The notes: generated by a model not told the origin, from the sequence alone. Positions 20,085 through 31,887 are shown, numbered from the stretch's first letter. The stretch: DNA of 64,000 bases from Leptospira broomii serovar Hurstbridge str. 5399 (GCF_000243715.2 NZ_AHMO02000004.1:374501-438500); one strand, 5' to 3'. Numbers and translations are program-made.

Positions 20085-21169
20085 TTGCACAGGTTGTAGG
20101 ATTAACTCTGATTTTCTTTTTGGGTTTTTATTTTTTTCTAGGTAATCCCTATGACACCGCGCGCGGGATTCAAAGGACCTGGGCTTGGAGCAAGGAAGGA
20201 AAGCTCGGAATGTTTCCCGATCCGAGAACCTCGTTTGAACCGGAAAAACGATTAAACGGATATAAAACCAAATCGAACTATATAAGGATTCCCGAAGGAA
20301 CCGAAACTTCTATCGATGATTCGAATCGGATCGAATATCCGATTACCGCAAAGGGTTTTCTTTCTTATAAAAAAATAGGATCGACAGTCGAACTTTTTTC
20401 CGAAGCAGGAGAATTGCTTTGGACTAAGGAATATAAAAGTTATCCTCGAATTCATCCGGACGGAAATATAATCCTATTTTTATCGGGAGATAATAACCAG
20501 GTTTTAATTTCCGATATTAACGGAAACTCGGTAGGAATAAAAAAACTGGACGGACGATTTCTTACCGATCTTGCATTTTCTCCCAAGTCTTTCTCAAGAG
20601 GAGAGAGCGCGGTTCTCTTTTCCGGCGGGGAGATTTTCCTTTTGGACGGTAAAGGTAATCTTTTGTTTTCAAAAACGATCGGAGACAAGGATCCTGTTTT
20701 TGCAAAGAGCCTGGCGGTTTCTTCCGACGGAAATAGGATCGCAGTCCATTTTCTAAAAGGAAATAGGGACTATATCCGCGTCTTTGATCAAGAGGGAGGA
20801 GAAAAGGAAGAGTGGAATTTGGGGAAAGTTTTTCCTCATAAAATCAATCTTGCGGTTTCTCCTGAAGGGGAGGTCCTTGCCGGAGTTCCTGACGCGCTGA
20901 CATTGTATTCAAAAAAAGGAAAGATACTTTTCGAAAAGAAAAGGACAAAGATGAATTCGGTGTACCAAACCGTATTTCATTCCGGTTCTTGGTTTGCGGG
21001 AGAAGCGGAAGGGATTTTGTATTTTCTAAACGAGAAAGGAGTTTCCCTTCGGGAAGAGAGGATTTCTTCGTCTGAAAAGCCGTTTCGTTTATTTTCGCCC
21101 GGAATCGTCGGTGCGGCATTTATGGAAGGGACTAAAGAGATTGTTTTCTTTCAAGAGCAGGCCAGATAA
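20081..21169 (+). CDS. membrane-anchored beta-propeller-like hypothetical protein
   Basis: I do not recognise this 362-residue protein as a named family. It has one N-terminal membrane segment (about residues 3-20, VVGLTLIFFLGFYFF), then a soluble region of repeated short strands such as LYSKKGKILFEKK and FLLDGKGNLLFSK, with SPKSFS, SSDGNR and SPEGEV turns. This looks like WD40/PQQ-type propeller blades. It is coupled to cinA by an ATGA overlap and ends the long operon that starts at rpsF. It converges on the response-regulator gene 11 bases away. Confidence 0.6.
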   Translation: MIAQVVGLTLIFFLGFYFFLGNPYDTARGIQRTWAWSKEGKLGMFPDPRTSFEPEKRLNGYKTKSNYIRIPEGTETSIDDSNRIEYPITAKGFLSYKKIGSTVELFSEAGELLWTKEYKSYPRIHPDGNIILFLSGDNNQVLISDINGNSVGIKKLDGRFLTDLAFSPKSFSRGESAVLFSGGEIFLLDGKGNLLFSKTIGDKDPVFAKSLAVSSDGNRIAVHFLKGNRDYIRVFDQEGGEKEEWNLGKVFPHKINLAVSPEGEVLAGVPDALTLYSKKGKILFEKKRTKMNSVYQTVFHSGSWFAGEAEGILYFLNEKGVSLREERISSSEKPFRLFSPGIVGAAFMEGTKEIVFFQEQAR

Positions 21170-21180
21170 GCCCAATTTCT

Positions 21181-22173
21181 TCACGCCTCGTAAATGGAGA
21201 GGGATTTGTAACCTTTGTTAGTCTTCTTATCGAGCAACGCGATGATCTCCGTTTTTCGCTCCTTAGCAATATTGAAAATCAATTGGTCGGAAATTTCCCT
21301 GCATATATACAGACCCCTACCGTGAGAATCGGCCAAACCGGCAGGGAGTCCGCTCGTGTCTTCCACTGTAATATGTCTGTCTAAACGTTTTAAGATTTCT
21401 TTTTTATTCAGGGATCCGAAATGATCCCGAACTACGATTATATAAGAATTATCGGCGATCCCGTATCCGATTTCAAAATAATCAGTATCCGCGAGCTGAA
21501 TATTCTCCAGAGGGACCAACAGGTCTCGAGACGGTAGCTCGAACTGGTACTTGGAATTTCCTTTGGAATCTCTAGGGGCGCGAATCATAGCATTGGAAGT
21601 CAGCTCTTCCAGAATTTGATGGACTGCGTTAGGCGCTCCTTTTTCGATCAAATATTTTGCAATCCGATTGCATAAATAATTTCTTTCGTCGTCAGAGCTG
21701 ATTTTTTTAAATACGACTCCGTTTTCGGGAGGCTGGCTAAATCCTTCGAGCTCTCCGTCCATTAAGGAAAATCCGGGGCCGAAATATTTTTCCACGCCGA
21801 AGATATCCTTATTTAATAATTTATGAACCATCACGGAGATAAGGTTAATATCCAGGAAGGAATACTTAGGAATGATATTCCAGATATCGTGCTCGTACGC
21901 GAATTTTATGTAATCGTTAATATTATACGCCGTCATCAAAGAGTATAAAACGTTAGGGTGATCTTTCTGAATCGTCTTAATCAGATCCAAGCCCGATTTT
22001 CCCGGCATTCGTATATCGGTAATGACTAAATCCACCGGATTCGAAGCTAGAATTCGCACTGCTTCGTCGTAATTTTCCGCATCGAATACTTGATAGTCGC
22101 GGGTCAGAATATCCTTGATCGCTTCGCGGATGGAATGAATATCTTCGACGACTAAGATTCGATGTTTGGACAA
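21181..22173 (-). CDS. response regulator with histidine-kinase-like ATPase output domain
   Basis: This 330-residue protein has an N-terminal receiver domain with phospho-acceptor Asp53 in [13 protein letters not shown], acidic residues Glu10/Asp11, and Thr81. It has no DNA-binding domain. The C-terminal half carries a GHKL/HATPase-like fold: LEELTSNAM (N-box-like) and [11 protein letters not shown] (G-box-like), resembling RsbW-type anti-sigma or switch kinases. It could therefore signal through partner switching rather than direct transcription control. The gene follows the PAS histidine kinase with a 2-base gap, so they are a likely cognate pair. Confidence 0.82.
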   Translation of the reverse strand: MSKHRILVVEDIHSIREAIKDILTRDYQVFDAENYDEAVRILASNPVDLVITDIRMPGKSGLDLIKTIQKDHPNVLYSLMTAYNINDYIKFAYEHDIWNIIPKYSFLDINLISVMVHKLLNKDIFGVEKYFGPGFSLMDGELEGFSQPPENGVVFKKISSDDERNYLCNRIAKYLIEKGAPNAVHQILEELTSNAMIRAPRDSKGNSKYQFELPSRDLLVPLENIQLADTDYFEIGYGIADNSYIIVVRDHFGSLNKKEILKRLDRHITVEDTSGLPAGLADSHGRGLYICREISDQLIFNIAKERKTEIIALLDKKTNKGYKSLSIYEA

Positions 22174-22175
22174 AG

Positions 22176-23309
22176 CTAGTTCCCTCGAGGTTGTTCTAGG
22201 GGAAGGGAAACTCTAAACCTAGTTTTACGATCATAGGAGCGGACGGTCAGTTCTCCGCTGTGTTCCCTAACGATGGAGTGGCAGATCGATAATCCTAAGC
22301 CGGTGCCGACTCCCGATTTATTCTTAGTAAAGAAAGGGGAGAAGATTTTGTCCAACATGTTTTCGGGAATTCCGCCGGCCGTATCCTCGACGAAGATATG
22401 CAGCATATTTCTGGTCCTTCGAACTTCTATTCGGATCTTGCCTTCTCCATAGTCGTATGCCTGTAGGGAATTCTTAAATAAGTTTATAAACAATCTCTCT
22501 ATCTTTACGGGATTGAATTGAAAATAAATCCCAGGTTCGCAAAATATTTCCCACTCGATGTTCTTCGATAAAACCGGGTAAACCCAGATAACGGAATCCT
22601 TTGCCTTCATTATAGTTTCATAAATATCGGCCGAAGTAGTCACTAGCTTATCAGGTTTGGCAAAACTGATGATATCCGCTACGATCATCGCCGCTCTAGT
22701 TAAATCCTCCTTAATCATTTCGAGTCTTTTCCGGAAAAAATCCGGATCCAGGCTTGAAAGATTATTCATAAGATTTTGGAGAGTTAGGCTCATCCCTGTG
22801 AGAGGATTATTCAATTCGTGGGCTACGCCGGAGATAAAAATTCCAAGTGAGGCAAGGTTCCGAATTCTGAGATTCTCTTCCTCTTTCTCCTTGATCCGTG
22901 TTATATTGCTGATTTTCTCGACGACCGATACGACATTCCCGTCTTTTTTAATAGGAAAGAAATCCAGATATAAGGTTTCTTTCTGATTATTCGAAACATG
23001 GAAGATCTCGCGGCTGATGCCGTTTCTACCTTCGAACTCGCGATTAAAATCGGACTCGTTTTCATAATGGTCCTTCATTGGACAGAAAGGACATACGGCA
23101 GAACGATTGTATAAGAGAGAATAGCATTTCCTTCCCAATACCGAAGGGAAATCCGACTCCTCAGAAAACTCCAGAGTGGCTCTGTTTACACGACGAATCC
23201 TGAACCCAGAATCAATCAATACGAGGGGTTCCGTAATACCGTCGAGAATTGCTTGGAGTTCCTCCGCCCGCTCGTGGAGGTTTTCCATTAGGGATGACAT
23301 CCGAATCAA
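22176..23309 (-). CDS. PAS-domain sensor histidine kinase (soluble)
   Basis: The 377-residue kinase has a coiled N-terminus, a PAS domain (about residues 20-140) containing Cys73 and Cys76 in [10 protein letters not shown], and a transmitter with phospho-acceptor His164 in [13 protein letters not shown]. The C-terminal ATPase has the [10 protein letters not shown] box, DTAGGIPE and GTGLGLSI G boxes. No membrane segment is visible, so it senses a cytoplasmic cue; the cysteine pair suggests redox or metal, which is inference. The start overlaps the previous gene's stop (ATGA), placing it in the gap-pgk-tpiA-secG transcription unit. Confidence 0.88.
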   Translation of the reverse strand: MIRMSSLMENLHERAEELQAILDGITEPLVLIDSGFRIRRVNRATLEFSEESDFPSVLGRKCYSLLYNRSAVCPFCPMKDHYENESDFNREFEGRNGISREIFHVSNNQKETLYLDFFPIKKDGNVVSVVEKISNITRIKEKEEENLRIRNLASLGIFISGVAHELNNPLTGMSLTLQNLMNNLSSLDPDFFRKRLEMIKEDLTRAAMIVADIISFAKPDKLVTTSADIYETIMKAKDSVIWVYPVLSKNIEWEIFCEPGIYFQFNPVKIERLFINLFKNSLQAYDYGEGKIRIEVRRTRNMLHIFVEDTAGGIPENMLDKIFSPFFTKNKSGVGTGLGLSICHSIVREHSGELTVRSYDRKTRFRVSLPLEQPRGN

Positions 23310-23995
23310 TATTCTAGGGATTCTTTAAAAGTTTGCAGTAATTTTTTTTGATTTTTCGCCGTTTGTTGGTTCTGCATTTCCTGAATTCGGAGGACGTGGA
23401 TGAAAAAATCTTCGATCAATTTTAGATAAAATTCCTTTTTAAATTCCGATCGTTCCCGATTTACGCCTTCATCAGGAAGATAATTGAGAGGATATTCCGC
23501 TTCTCTGCCGTTTCGATCGGCATGGATCATAAGGTCGTCCACGTTATTATCCAGCGGAGTATTATCCGTCATACGCACAGAAGTCGTATCCTCCGTAGCG
23601 TAATTAGCTGTCTTGATTTCGGATTCGACTTTGGACAATGTGGATCCGTTAAATTCCAACAAAATGGATTTTTCTTCCGATCGATCAATTCCGCCCGGTA
23701 CCTGATGGGATTGGGTTACGGAGAATTTAGTGATTTTTACTCCTTTTCGATTGGGGAAATTTCCTAACCAAGTGACGACTGTCCCTTGAGGGAGGCTTTC
23801 CATTCTTTCAAATTTTAAAAGTTCTCGGGCGACTCCTAGACTTTCATAGGCTTTTAAAATCCTTTGATTTAGGATTTGCGCAGTATTAGAACTTTGCGAT
23901 TTTTGGGGATCTTGGGATTGGGAGAAAGTCGGATGTGCAAAAATTAGAATTAAGAAAACGCAGCCGAGAGCGATCCTTTCGATCGATCTCGGCAT
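23306..23995 (-). CDS. exported hypothetical protein of the secG-kinase operon
   Basis: The frame extends upstream into secG, but ATG 23995 gives a clean signal peptide ([19 protein letters not shown], then AHPTFSQSQ) and lies 16 bases after the secG stop. I do not recognise the mature domain. It is about 200 residues, soluble and polar, with a glutamine/lysine-rich C-terminus ([12 protein letters not shown]) likely to be helical. It probably acts in the periplasm or at the envelope. It is flanked by secG and the histidine kinase, so it might be part of the signalling input, but that is only suggested by position. Confidence 0.6.
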   Translation of the reverse strand: MPRSIERIALGCVFLILIFAHPTFSQSQDPQKSQSSNTAQILNQRILKAYESLGVARELLKFERMESLPQGTVVTWLGNFPNRKGVKITKFSVTQSHQVPGGIDRSEEKSILLEFNGSTLSKVESEIKTANYATEDTTSVRMTDNTPLDNNVDDLMIHADRNGREAEYPLNYLPDEGVNRERSEFKKEFYLKLIEDFFIHVLRIQEMQNQQTAKNQKKLLQTFKESLEY

Positions 23996-24011
23996 TTTTG
24001 TCAGGATAAAT

Positions 24012-24398
24012 TTAAGGCTTGGTTTGTCCCTGAGGAGCGGTTGCGGGGTTTGGAGTCGGCTGAGCTGGCTGGGCATTGGAGCCTCCTTGATTCTCTGGGG
24101 TTCCATCAACCGGAGCGGATTGAGCTGGAACCACTTCCGGAACCGGAGTCGTATTGTATCCGCTAGTCTTAGCAAAAAGGAAAGAAAGAATCAAAGAGAG
24201 TGCCAAAAAAAGAACGCCTGCAACACGAGTGGCTTTAGTTAGAACATCTGCAGTCGAAGAACCGAATACCGATTGGCTTGCCCCGCCGCCCAAAACACCG
24301 CCCATTCCGCCCTTTCCGGTTTGGATCATGACCAATAGAATTAGAAAAAGGCTCACGAAAACGAAGAGGACAAGAATAGTCCCAGTAATAAATCCCAT
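24012..24398 (-). CDS. secG: protein translocase subunit SecG
   Basis: SecG is a small accessory subunit of the SecYEG channel. The 128-residue product has two membrane segments (about residues 4-25 and 55-75), the conserved [24 protein letters not shown] loop between them, and a Pro/Gln/Ala-rich C-terminal tail that is long for the family. It follows tpiA on the same strand with a 172-base gap; gap-pgk-tpiA-secG is a common bacterial gene order. Confidence 0.93.
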   Translation of the reverse strand: MGFITGTILVLFVFVSLFLILLVMIQTGKGGMGGVLGGGASQSVFGSSTADVLTKATRVAGVLFLALSLILSFLFAKTSGYNTTPVPEVVPAQSAPVDGTPENQGGSNAQPAQPTPNPATAPQGQTKP

Positions 24399-24570
24399 AT
24401 TGCGAAAATCCTATGTTATTGGGTCGGTTTGCGGTTTATAAGAAGCCGCCACGATCCAAGCTACGCTGAGCATCTCTGGTGACAATTAAAAACCCGTCCG
24501 GATCGTTCCTGCCGATTCGGCCTTCCGCAATCTTAAAAGGATTAGGATTGTATCAGGATCCGTGGAGAAG

Positions 24571-25323
24571 CTAAAACAAACCCAAGAAGCTTTCCAGTTT
24601 TTGGCTGGCTCCGCCGACTAATCCACCGTCGATATCCGACTGGGATAGCAGTTCCTTCACGTTATCTGGTTTGACGGATCCTCCGTATAGGATTGGAAGT
24701 GAAGCGGCGATTTCGGTTCCATTCCGGAAAAGTCCTGCAATTTCTTTCCGAAGGAAAGAATGCGCTTCCTGGGCCTGAGCCGGGGAGGCTACTTTACCGG
24801 TTCCGATTGCCCAAACCGGCTCATAAGCAACCCAGATTCGGGAGAATAAATCGCTATGGATGTTTCCCAAGCCTTCTCGTATTTGCCTTCCTAAAATCTC
24901 GAAAGTTTTACCGGCTTCGCGTTCCGCCAGGGTTTCCCCAACGCAATAAATAACGGTAAATTCATGGGAGGCTAAGTACCCGACTTTTTGGTTACAAAAC
25001 GAATTCGTTTCTCCTAAAAATTGGCGGCGTTCCGAATGGCCGACCAACGCGAATTTGAGACCCAGCTCTTTCAAGTGGTCCGGACTCGTTTCACCCGTCA
25101 TCGCCGCGAGGGGAGACGGGTAGATGTTTTGAGCGCCTACACCGATCGCCGAGCCTTCTAATATTCTAGACACTGAGGCAAGATGGATCGTAGACGGAAA
25201 GACGATCGCCTTTTTGTCCTTTTGAATCGACGGCAACTTCTCCTTGAGTCCGATCGCCAATGTGAGCGCCTCTTTTTCGGAGAGATTCATTTTCCAGTTA
25301 CCAGCAATTATTTTAGGTCGCAT
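24571..25323 (-). CDS. tpiA: triosephosphate isomerase
   Basis: This glycolytic enzyme interconverts dihydroxyacetone phosphate and glyceraldehyde 3-phosphate. The 250-residue TIM barrel has Asn and Lys in AGNWKMN near residue 10, the catalytic His in [12 protein letters not shown], and the catalytic Glu in [12 protein letters not shown], followed by the YGGSVKPDN phosphate-binding loop. The length is standard. It lies between pgk and secG on the same strand. Confidence 0.97.
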   Translation of the reverse strand: MRPKIIAGNWKMNLSEKEALTLAIGLKEKLPSIQKDKKAIVFPSTIHLASVSRILEGSAIGVGAQNIYPSPLAAMTGETSPDHLKELGLKFALVGHSERRQFLGETNSFCNQKVGYLASHEFTVIYCVGETLAEREAGKTFEILGRQIREGLGNIHSDLFSRIWVAYEPVWAIGTGKVASPAQAQEAHSFLRKEIAGLFRNGTEIAASLPILYGGSVKPDNVKELLSQSDIDGGLVGGASQKLESFLGLF

Positions 25324-25361
25324 ATCGTCTTTCCTCGACTATCATCAAAATCTAAAGCGGA

Positions 25362-26552
25362 TTACTCCGCTTTTTTAAGAAGAGCTTGTACGCCGGGAAG
25401 TTTTTTCCCTTCCAAGAATTCTAGGGAAGCCCCCCCGCCGGTAGAAACGTGTGTGATCTTGTCTTCCACTTTAGCCTTATTAATGGCCGCGATGGAATCG
25501 CCTCCGCCTACGATGGTTTTTGCTTTTGACTTAGCGACCGCTTTCGCAATGGCCATAGTTCCTTCGGCAAATTTATCGAATTCAAAAACTCCCATCGGTC
25601 CGTTCCACACGATAGTCGAAGCGTTCTTTATCACTTTTTCGTAATTTGAAATCGTTTTGGGTCCTATATCCATTCCCATCCACCCGTCCAAAATTCCCAT
25701 CTTATCGACGGTTTTACTTTTGGCTTTCGGATCGAACTTATCGGCTATGATATGATCCACAGGAAGTTGAAAATCCACTCCTGCAACTCCGGCCCGTTCG
25801 ATTAGTTGAAATGCCTCGACTTCGAAATCCTTTTCGACCAGGGAATTTCCCACCGGAATCGCGCGAGACTTGAGGAAGGTGTAAGCCATTCCTCCACCGA
25901 TCAAAATATGATCCACTTTATCGATCAGATTTTTAATCACGCTGATCTTTGAAGAGACTTTGGAACCGCCTATAATTGCAACGAACGGTTTCGCGGGTCT
26001 TGAAAGTAGGCTGGATAGCTCAGTGATTTCCTTATACATCAAAAGGCCGGCAAACGACGGAAGGAGATGGGCGATTCCTTCCGTAGAAGAATGGGCTCGA
26101 TGAGCGGCTCCGAATGCGTCGTTGACATATACGTCGGCCAATGCTGCGAGTTTTTTGGAAAATCCAGGATCGTTTTCTTCCTCTTCTTTATGAAAACGTA
26201 AATTTTCTAGAACTAGAATTTCCCCGTCTTTCAAATCTTTGGAGAGTTTGACTACTTGATCTCCGACGACGTTTTTCGAGAAAGAAACAGGTGCGTTAGT
26301 CATTCCTTTGAAGACTTCAAAAACCGGCTCCATCGAAAATTGAGGATCCGGTTTTCCTTTCGGGCGACCGAGGTGGCTTCCGATGACGATCCGGGCTCCT
26401 TTTTTTACAAGGAGCTTGATAGTCGGGAGTGTTTTTTCAATTCGGGTCGAATCCGTGACTTTGCCGTTCTCAATGGGAACGTTAAAATCCACGCGGAGGA
26501 AGACTCGTTTACCTTTAAGATCTTCGTGCTCGAGTCTAGGTAGCTGAAGCAT
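25362..26552 (-). CDS. pgk: phosphoglycerate kinase
   Basis: This glycolytic kinase makes ATP from 1,3-bisphosphoglycerate. The protein begins [23 protein letters not shown] and has SHLGRPKG, the [11 protein letters not shown] segment, and the C-terminal nucleotide site around [10 protein letters not shown] and [15 protein letters not shown]. Codons at 26558 (GTG), 26555 (ATG) and 26552 (ATG) are in tandem beside the gap stop. AAAGGG lies at a usable 5-base distance only for ATG 26552. The first two would also be near TGATG coupling with gap. Confidence 0.96.
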   Translation of the reverse strand: MLQLPRLEHEDLKGKRVFLRVDFNVPIENGKVTDSTRIEKTLPTIKLLVKKGARIVIGSHLGRPKGKPDPQFSMEPVFEVFKGMTNAPVSFSKNVVGDQVVKLSKDLKDGEILVLENLRFHKEEEENDPGFSKKLAALADVYVNDAFGAAHRAHSSTEGIAHLLPSFAGLLMYKEITELSSLLSRPAKPFVAIIGGSKVSSKISVIKNLIDKVDHILIGGGMAYTFLKSRAIPVGNSLVEKDFEVEAFQLIERAGVAGVDFQLPVDHIIADKFDPKAKSKTVDKMGILDGWMGMDIGPKTISNYEKVIKNASTIVWNGPMGVFEFDKFAEGTMAIAKAVAKSKAKTIVGGGDSIAAINKAKVEDKITHVSTGGGASLEFLEGKKLPGVQALLKKAE

Positions 26553-26554
26553 CA

Positions 26555-27616
<1,062 letters not shown>

Positions 27617-27747
27617 TCAGGAACATATTTTTAGGATAAAACCTTCCTGAAAATCCGTTTTTTGACGGGAAAAGAGGGACTTAGAGCAATCATTTTAACT
27701 TGAAATTAAGAGGACTAAGAGCGGATCTTCCTTAGCGAAACCCAAGA

Positions 27748-29421
27748 ATGAAAACACAGAAAGTCCGGTTACTTCTCGTATTTATCTCCATCGGAATTGC
27801 CGTCGGTTTTGCGGCAAATCTGCTTGAATTCTACTCATCCTTCCTGCGTTGGCCGGCGTATTTGAGTTTAGACGCATCTCAGTTACGCATAGAATCCGTT
27901 TTATTCGGTCTAGGCAAATTACCGTATCTCGATTTTTATTCGTTTAATCTTCCGGGGACACACTGGACGAATTTACTTCTTTTGCGCATTTTCGGAACTT
28001 CCGATTTTGGGATTCGGCTTTCCGAGCTGGTTTGGATTTTGATTTGTTCAGGATTGCTTTTCTTCTTTTTATATCGAAGTTCCGGATTCGTCTCCGCGAT
28101 CGTCGGCGGATTCTTATTTTTAATGTTGCCTGAGGAAGCGGCTCCGTACGGGAGTTTTCAGAGAGAAACAATCTTTCTCATTCCGCTTTTCTTGCTTTGG
28201 AATGTTCTCCATCCGAAAAAAGGAGAAGATACTTCGGCTAGGGAAGAATATTTGCGATTGTTCGGAAGATTGCCGGTCGTAATCGCCCTTTCCGTCTTCT
28301 CGGCGATGATTAAACCCTTCTTCCTTTTGTTTCCGATCATCCTGCTCGGAGAAAGATATTATTCATTTATAATGCAATTTAGGAAATTAGGACAAAGGCC
28401 TCCGAGTCTTTCCGGAAAGGAATATTTATCTATTCTCATTTCCTGTTTTGCCGGCTTATCAGTATTCCTTCTTCTTTTTTGGCCTATTTTGACGTCGGGA
28501 AAAACAATTTCTATTCTGGATGCGCTGATTTCGAACGTTCGATCTCATAATCGATTGCTTCCTATGCCTTCTTGGGAATCTTCGATTCTCTCCTTATTTT
28601 CATTATCGGCTTCCGATTTTCTAATTCCGCTTAGTAACGCGAGAGATGGAAAGCTTGGTGGATATTTCCTGATCGTCCTCTTCTTATTTATTTTTACAAA
28701 AAAATATCGAGAAGCTCCGTTACTCCTACCTTCCTTACTTGCAGGGCTTTTAAGCTACTGGATTCAAATTCGGGGATTTCATTATTATCTGATTCCTACC
28801 TGGGTGATTTTGCAATGTATGGCGGCGATTTTGGCCGGAGCAGCATATTCCACTTTTATTAAATTTCTCTCCGATAAAGAGTCGATTCGGATGGTTAACG
28901 TCTTTTTTTCGATTTTCTTATTTTACGGAATTCTTTACTGCAATTTCAAAAAACAGAATATTTCGCTGCAGCTATATAGGGGAAACGGGCTTGTAGGCCC
29001 TCGTCTTGCCCAAGGATGGCAACCGTTTCGATTGTATGAAGAGTTGGATCGTATCGTTCCCGAATTACGAAGCGAAAAGAAAACGATCTCTTATGTTCCG
29101 CTGGATAGTGCGACGTTTTCTTTGGCGGCGATTTTACGATACGGTCTGGAGTTCGATTCTTATTTCACCTTGGATTACGGGCTTTGGGCGGATTCGATTC
29201 AAAAAGAAGAGCTTCGTAAAAAATTTCTCTCGGAGATGGATCGATTTCATTTCGATCTTATCGTGATTGCAGAGGATCCGATTAATAGGGGATTTTTGGT
29301 CAAGAAAGACAGATGGCCGGAGTTCTCGGAACGTTTAAAACGAAATTACGATTCGATATCCGCCTTTTCCGATGTGACCGGGGTCGCGTTCGAAATCTTC
29401 CGAAAGAAAAAAATTCTATAA
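27748..29421 (+). CDS. polytopic membrane glycosyltransferase-like protein (GT39/GT-C type)
   Basis: This 557-residue protein has an N-terminal membrane segment, then a loop with the acidic stretch YLSLDASQLRIESVLFGLGK and YLDFYSFNLPGTHW, resembling the first extracytoplasmic loop of PMT/ArnT-like GT-C enzymes, which use lipid-linked sugars. About ten or more membrane segments follow, and a soluble C-terminal domain occupies roughly the last 150 residues. It probably modifies lipids, proteins or LPS on the outer face of the inner membrane. Its end overlaps the convergent signal-peptidase homologue by 6 bases. Confidence 0.65.
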   Translation: MKTQKVRLLLVFISIGIAVGFAANLLEFYSSFLRWPAYLSLDASQLRIESVLFGLGKLPYLDFYSFNLPGTHWTNLLLLRIFGTSDFGIRLSELVWILICSGLLFFFLYRSSGFVSAIVGGFLFLMLPEEAAPYGSFQRETIFLIPLFLLWNVLHPKKGEDTSAREEYLRLFGRLPVVIALSVFSAMIKPFFLLFPIILLGERYYSFIMQFRKLGQRPPSLSGKEYLSILISCFAGLSVFLLLFWPILTSGKTISILDALISNVRSHNRLLPMPSWESSILSLFSLSASDFLIPLSNARDGKLGGYFLIVLFLFIFTKKYREAPLLLPSLLAGLLSYWIQIRGFHYYLIPTWVILQCMAAILAGAAYSTFIKFLSDKESIRMVNVFFSIFLFYGILYCNFKKQNISLQLYRGNGLVGPRLAQGWQPFRLYEELDRIVPELRSEKKTISYVPLDSATFSLAAILRYGLEFDSYFTLDYGLWADSIQKEELRKKFLSEMDRFHFDLIVIAEDPINRGFLVKKDRWPEFSERLKRNYDSISAFSDVTGVAFEIFRKKKIL

Positions 29422-29973
29422 TACTTTGCCGACGAGTTTTTCGAATGGAATCGGGCCGAAGTCTCTAGAATCCAGGCAATCGTCACGATTGTCGCAAAGC
29501 AGAAAGAAATTTCTATCTTCGATTAAGAGTGCCGAAAAACTGTCTCGATTCGAATGTAACGCGGGGAAGGGATTTCTAGTGTCTCGATGGGAAATCGTGT
29601 AGGGTAGGTTGCCTTCCGTTTCCGGTATATTATTCCTGAATAGAACTTTCTCTTTCATGGAAAGAGTATCCCCCGGCTTACCTACGATTCTTCCTAAAAT
29701 CACGCTTCCACTCTGAGTCGGATGTTCCGCTAAAACGACATCTCCTAAAAATAACGAGGAAGGTTGAATCCAACGATAGATATAGACTCTTTTTCCTTTG
29801 GGAATCGCAGGATTCATTTCAGAAGTATCCGGAATAAACGGAAAAAGAATCCATGATCTGAGAAGCAACGCTAGGAGCAGACCGATCGTCAAAGAAAATC
29901 CGAGTAACTTCGCGAATCGTTTTTTATCGAACTTCTTTTCTTTTTCTCCGAATCCTTTGCGTGGCGTAAACAT
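29416..29973 (-). CDS. signal peptidase I homologue lacking catalytic residues
   Basis: This 185-residue S26-family protein has a basic N-terminus, one membrane segment (about residues 25-45), and the family boxes in order: the box B equivalent TSEMNPAIPKG, the box D equivalent ILGRIVGKPGDTLS, and box E LLCDNRDDCLDSRDFGPIP, which is well conserved. In active enzymes box B carries the catalytic Ser just before Met, and box D has a Lys before Arg. Here those positions are Glu and Gly. It is therefore probably a non-catalytic paralogue. The reading frame is intact, which argues against simple decay. A different catalytic arrangement cannot be excluded. Confidence 0.75.
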   Translation of the reverse strand: MFTPRKGFGEKEKKFDKKRFAKLLGFSLTIGLLLALLLRSWILFPFIPDTSEMNPAIPKGKRVYIYRWIQPSSLFLGDVVLAEHPTQSGSVILGRIVGKPGDTLSMKEKVLFRNNIPETEGNLPYTISHRDTRNPFPALHSNRDSFSALLIEDRNFFLLCDNRDDCLDSRDFGPIPFEKLVGKVL

Positions 29974-30080
29974 TCATCCCATCCTTTGTCGTAGTGCCTA
30001 GTCGGTCAAAAGGAATTTCGACTTGTGGACTGACTTAACGGGCTGGAAAATGGAAATGAAAGGATCGGGAGAATTTCTTC

Positions 30081-30653
30081 ATGATGAGCGATGCACGCGG
30101 ATATGGAATGGTTTTAGAATATTTGGGAAAACGCCCGGATATCCACGATAGCGTTTTTTTAGCTCCGGGATCTCAAATAGTCGGAGACGTTACGATCGGT
30201 AAGAATTCTTCCATTTGGTTCCAGACGCTTGTAAGAGGAGACGTAAATTATATTCGCATAGGCGAGAATGTGAATATCCAAGATATGACGGTTGTACATG
30301 TAGCGAGAGATGTATATCCGGTCGAAATCGGAGATAATGTTTCCATCGGTCATAGAGCCACAATTCACGGATGCATTTTAAAGAATTTTTCATTCGTCGG
30401 AATGGGAGCGACCGTCATGGACGGAGTCGAGTTGGGCGAATACTCGTTTGTTGCAGCCGGTGCGCTGGTCACACCCGGGAAAATTATTCCATCCGGAGTG
30501 ATGGTCATGGGATCTCCAGCTAAGATCGTAAGAGATATTACCGAAAAGGAGCGAGAGATCATCACAAGAACTACGGGGAATTACGTGAAATACAAAACGA
30601 ATTATATGAACGATCCTTATTATTCCCGGCCGAGTTTTTACAAAAATGCCTGA
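30081..30653 (+). CDS. gamma-carbonic-anhydrase-family hexapeptide protein
   Basis: The 190-residue protein is a left-handed beta-helix with hexapeptide repeats: [22 protein letters not shown], then [31 protein letters not shown] and [14 protein letters not shown]. The three histidines expected for the metal site are present ([12 protein letters not shown]). Family members (YrdA/PaaY/CaiE-like) bind zinc and may hydrate carbon dioxide or hydrolyse thioesters. ATGATG gives starts at 30081 and 30084. It overlaps the next gene by 8 bases, so the two are coupled. Confidence 0.87.
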   Translation: MMSDARGYGMVLEYLGKRPDIHDSVFLAPGSQIVGDVTIGKNSSIWFQTLVRGDVNYIRIGENVNIQDMTVVHVARDVYPVEIGDNVSIGHRATIHGCILKNFSFVGMGATVMDGVELGEYSFVAAGALVTPGKIIPSGVMVMGSPAKIVRDITEKEREIITRTTGNYVKYKTNYMNDPYYSRPSFYKNA

Positions 30654-31728
30654 CTCTTACGAAACCCCAAGAAATCTCGGGGTCTATCTACGCGGCACAG
30701 GCGTGATCGGATGGCCTTTAGCCTCGATTTTATTGTTGATAAAGGCTAAGTTTGGAGGTTTTCGCGTTTTTGTAGAACCGTATCAACTCGGGAAGGCGGA
30801 GATACCTCAAATTCTTTCTCTTTTAGAAAAGGGGGCCGAGTTAGTCGATGACGGAGAAAATCATGTTCGGAACTTTTTTCCTAAATGGATACCGAAGCAG
30901 GAAGCGCTTCAAAATTCTTATGTTCTATGCGATTCTTCTCCGCCAGGCGTTGCGGAAAATAGAATTCCTGAATATGAGTCCGCTTTGTATGATAGGATTC
31001 GATTATTCGTAGCGCAGGGAAGCGAACATAAATTCGGTCCTCAGTTTCTTTATCCTGAGAATGCGGTTATTCTTGAAAAAAAAATTCATAGATTCATACA
31101 TATCTCTACTTGCAATACTCACACGTTAGCCGGAATACTTCGTCCGTTTTATGGACGAAATGCGACCGAACTTCCTTCCATTTTGGAAGAGGCAGATTTC
31201 TTCGTGATTCGACGAGACGCGGATATGGCTAAAAACGATCCCCACGTGACCGGGCCTTTATTAGTCTTACCTGAATCGGAGACCGGAACGCATCATGGGA
31301 GACTCCTCAACGAAGTTTATGCTAGTCTTGGTTTTAAAATCAGTTTGAGTTCTTCTTCAATAACGATTAACTCACCGTATATGCATTTGATTCGGTTCCG
31401 ACTCAAGTTGAAGCGAGAAATAAAATTGGAGGACGTGATTAATAAAATTCAGACGGATCCATTTCTTTCCGTTACTGACCTGATATCAACGAACTCGATT
31501 TTTTCATCGGGACGGGACCGAGGATTGTATGGTAGAATCTTTTCTCACGCGGTTTTTCCTTTAGCATCATTAGAAGTTAGGGGGAAAGAGATACGTGGAT
31601 ATGCGGCAACCCCCGGAGATTCTAACGTTCATATTTCCACTTTGTATGCCGTTTTCAAAGGTTTAGAATTAGAATGGGGACCTACGGTGGAGGCATTTTT
31701 GGCGGGAATTGTGCTAAAGACAGTTTAA
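30646..31728 (+). CDS. archaeal-type (type II) GAPDH-like protein
   Basis: This 360-residue protein looks like a distant member of the type II glyceraldehyde-3-phosphate dehydrogenase family, otherwise typical of archaea. It has a Rossmann-like start with GTGVIG (18-23), a cysteine motif [15 protein letters not shown] (Cys156) similar to the archaeal SCNTTGLCR, then [21 protein letters not shown] close to the archaeal RRxADP...GP segment, and a His pair (216-217, THHGRL) like the archaeal SHHGPD. The canonical type I gap gene is in the same window, so this paralogue may have another substrate or role. It overlaps the carbonic-anhydrase-like gene by 8 bases. The homology is my reading of motifs, not an alignment. 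Confidence 0.6.
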   Translation: MPDSYETPRNLGVYLRGTGVIGWPLASILLLIKAKFGGFRVFVEPYQLGKAEIPQILSLLEKGAELVDDGENHVRNFFPKWIPKQEALQNSYVLCDSSPPGVAENRIPEYESALYDRIRLFVAQGSEHKFGPQFLYPENAVILEKKIHRFIHISTCNTHTLAGILRPFYGRNATELPSILEEADFFVIRRDADMAKNDPHVTGPLLVLPESETGTHHGRLLNEVYASLGFKISLSSSSITINSPYMHLIRFRLKLKREIKLEDVINKIQTDPFLSVTDLISTNSIFSSGRDRGLYGRIFSHAVFPLASLEVRGKEIRGYAATPGDSNVHISTLYAVFKGLELEWGPTVEAFLAGIVLKTV

Positions 31729-31887
31729 TCTAATGAGTCTCGTTGTAGTTGAAGGATTGAGAATATTCTGTAACGGTATCACTCAAATCCGATTTTCTTA
31801 TGAATTTAGTGCAGAAAGATATTTGAAAGTATGGGGAAAAGGTCGAAAAATCGCAGGCAGGTCCTTTTTTTTATTGAAATATTTGAT

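Noticed and set aside
23996..24175. Upstream extension of the exported protein gene into secG
   Set aside because: It would overlap secG in another frame and hide the clear signal peptide that starts at 23995.
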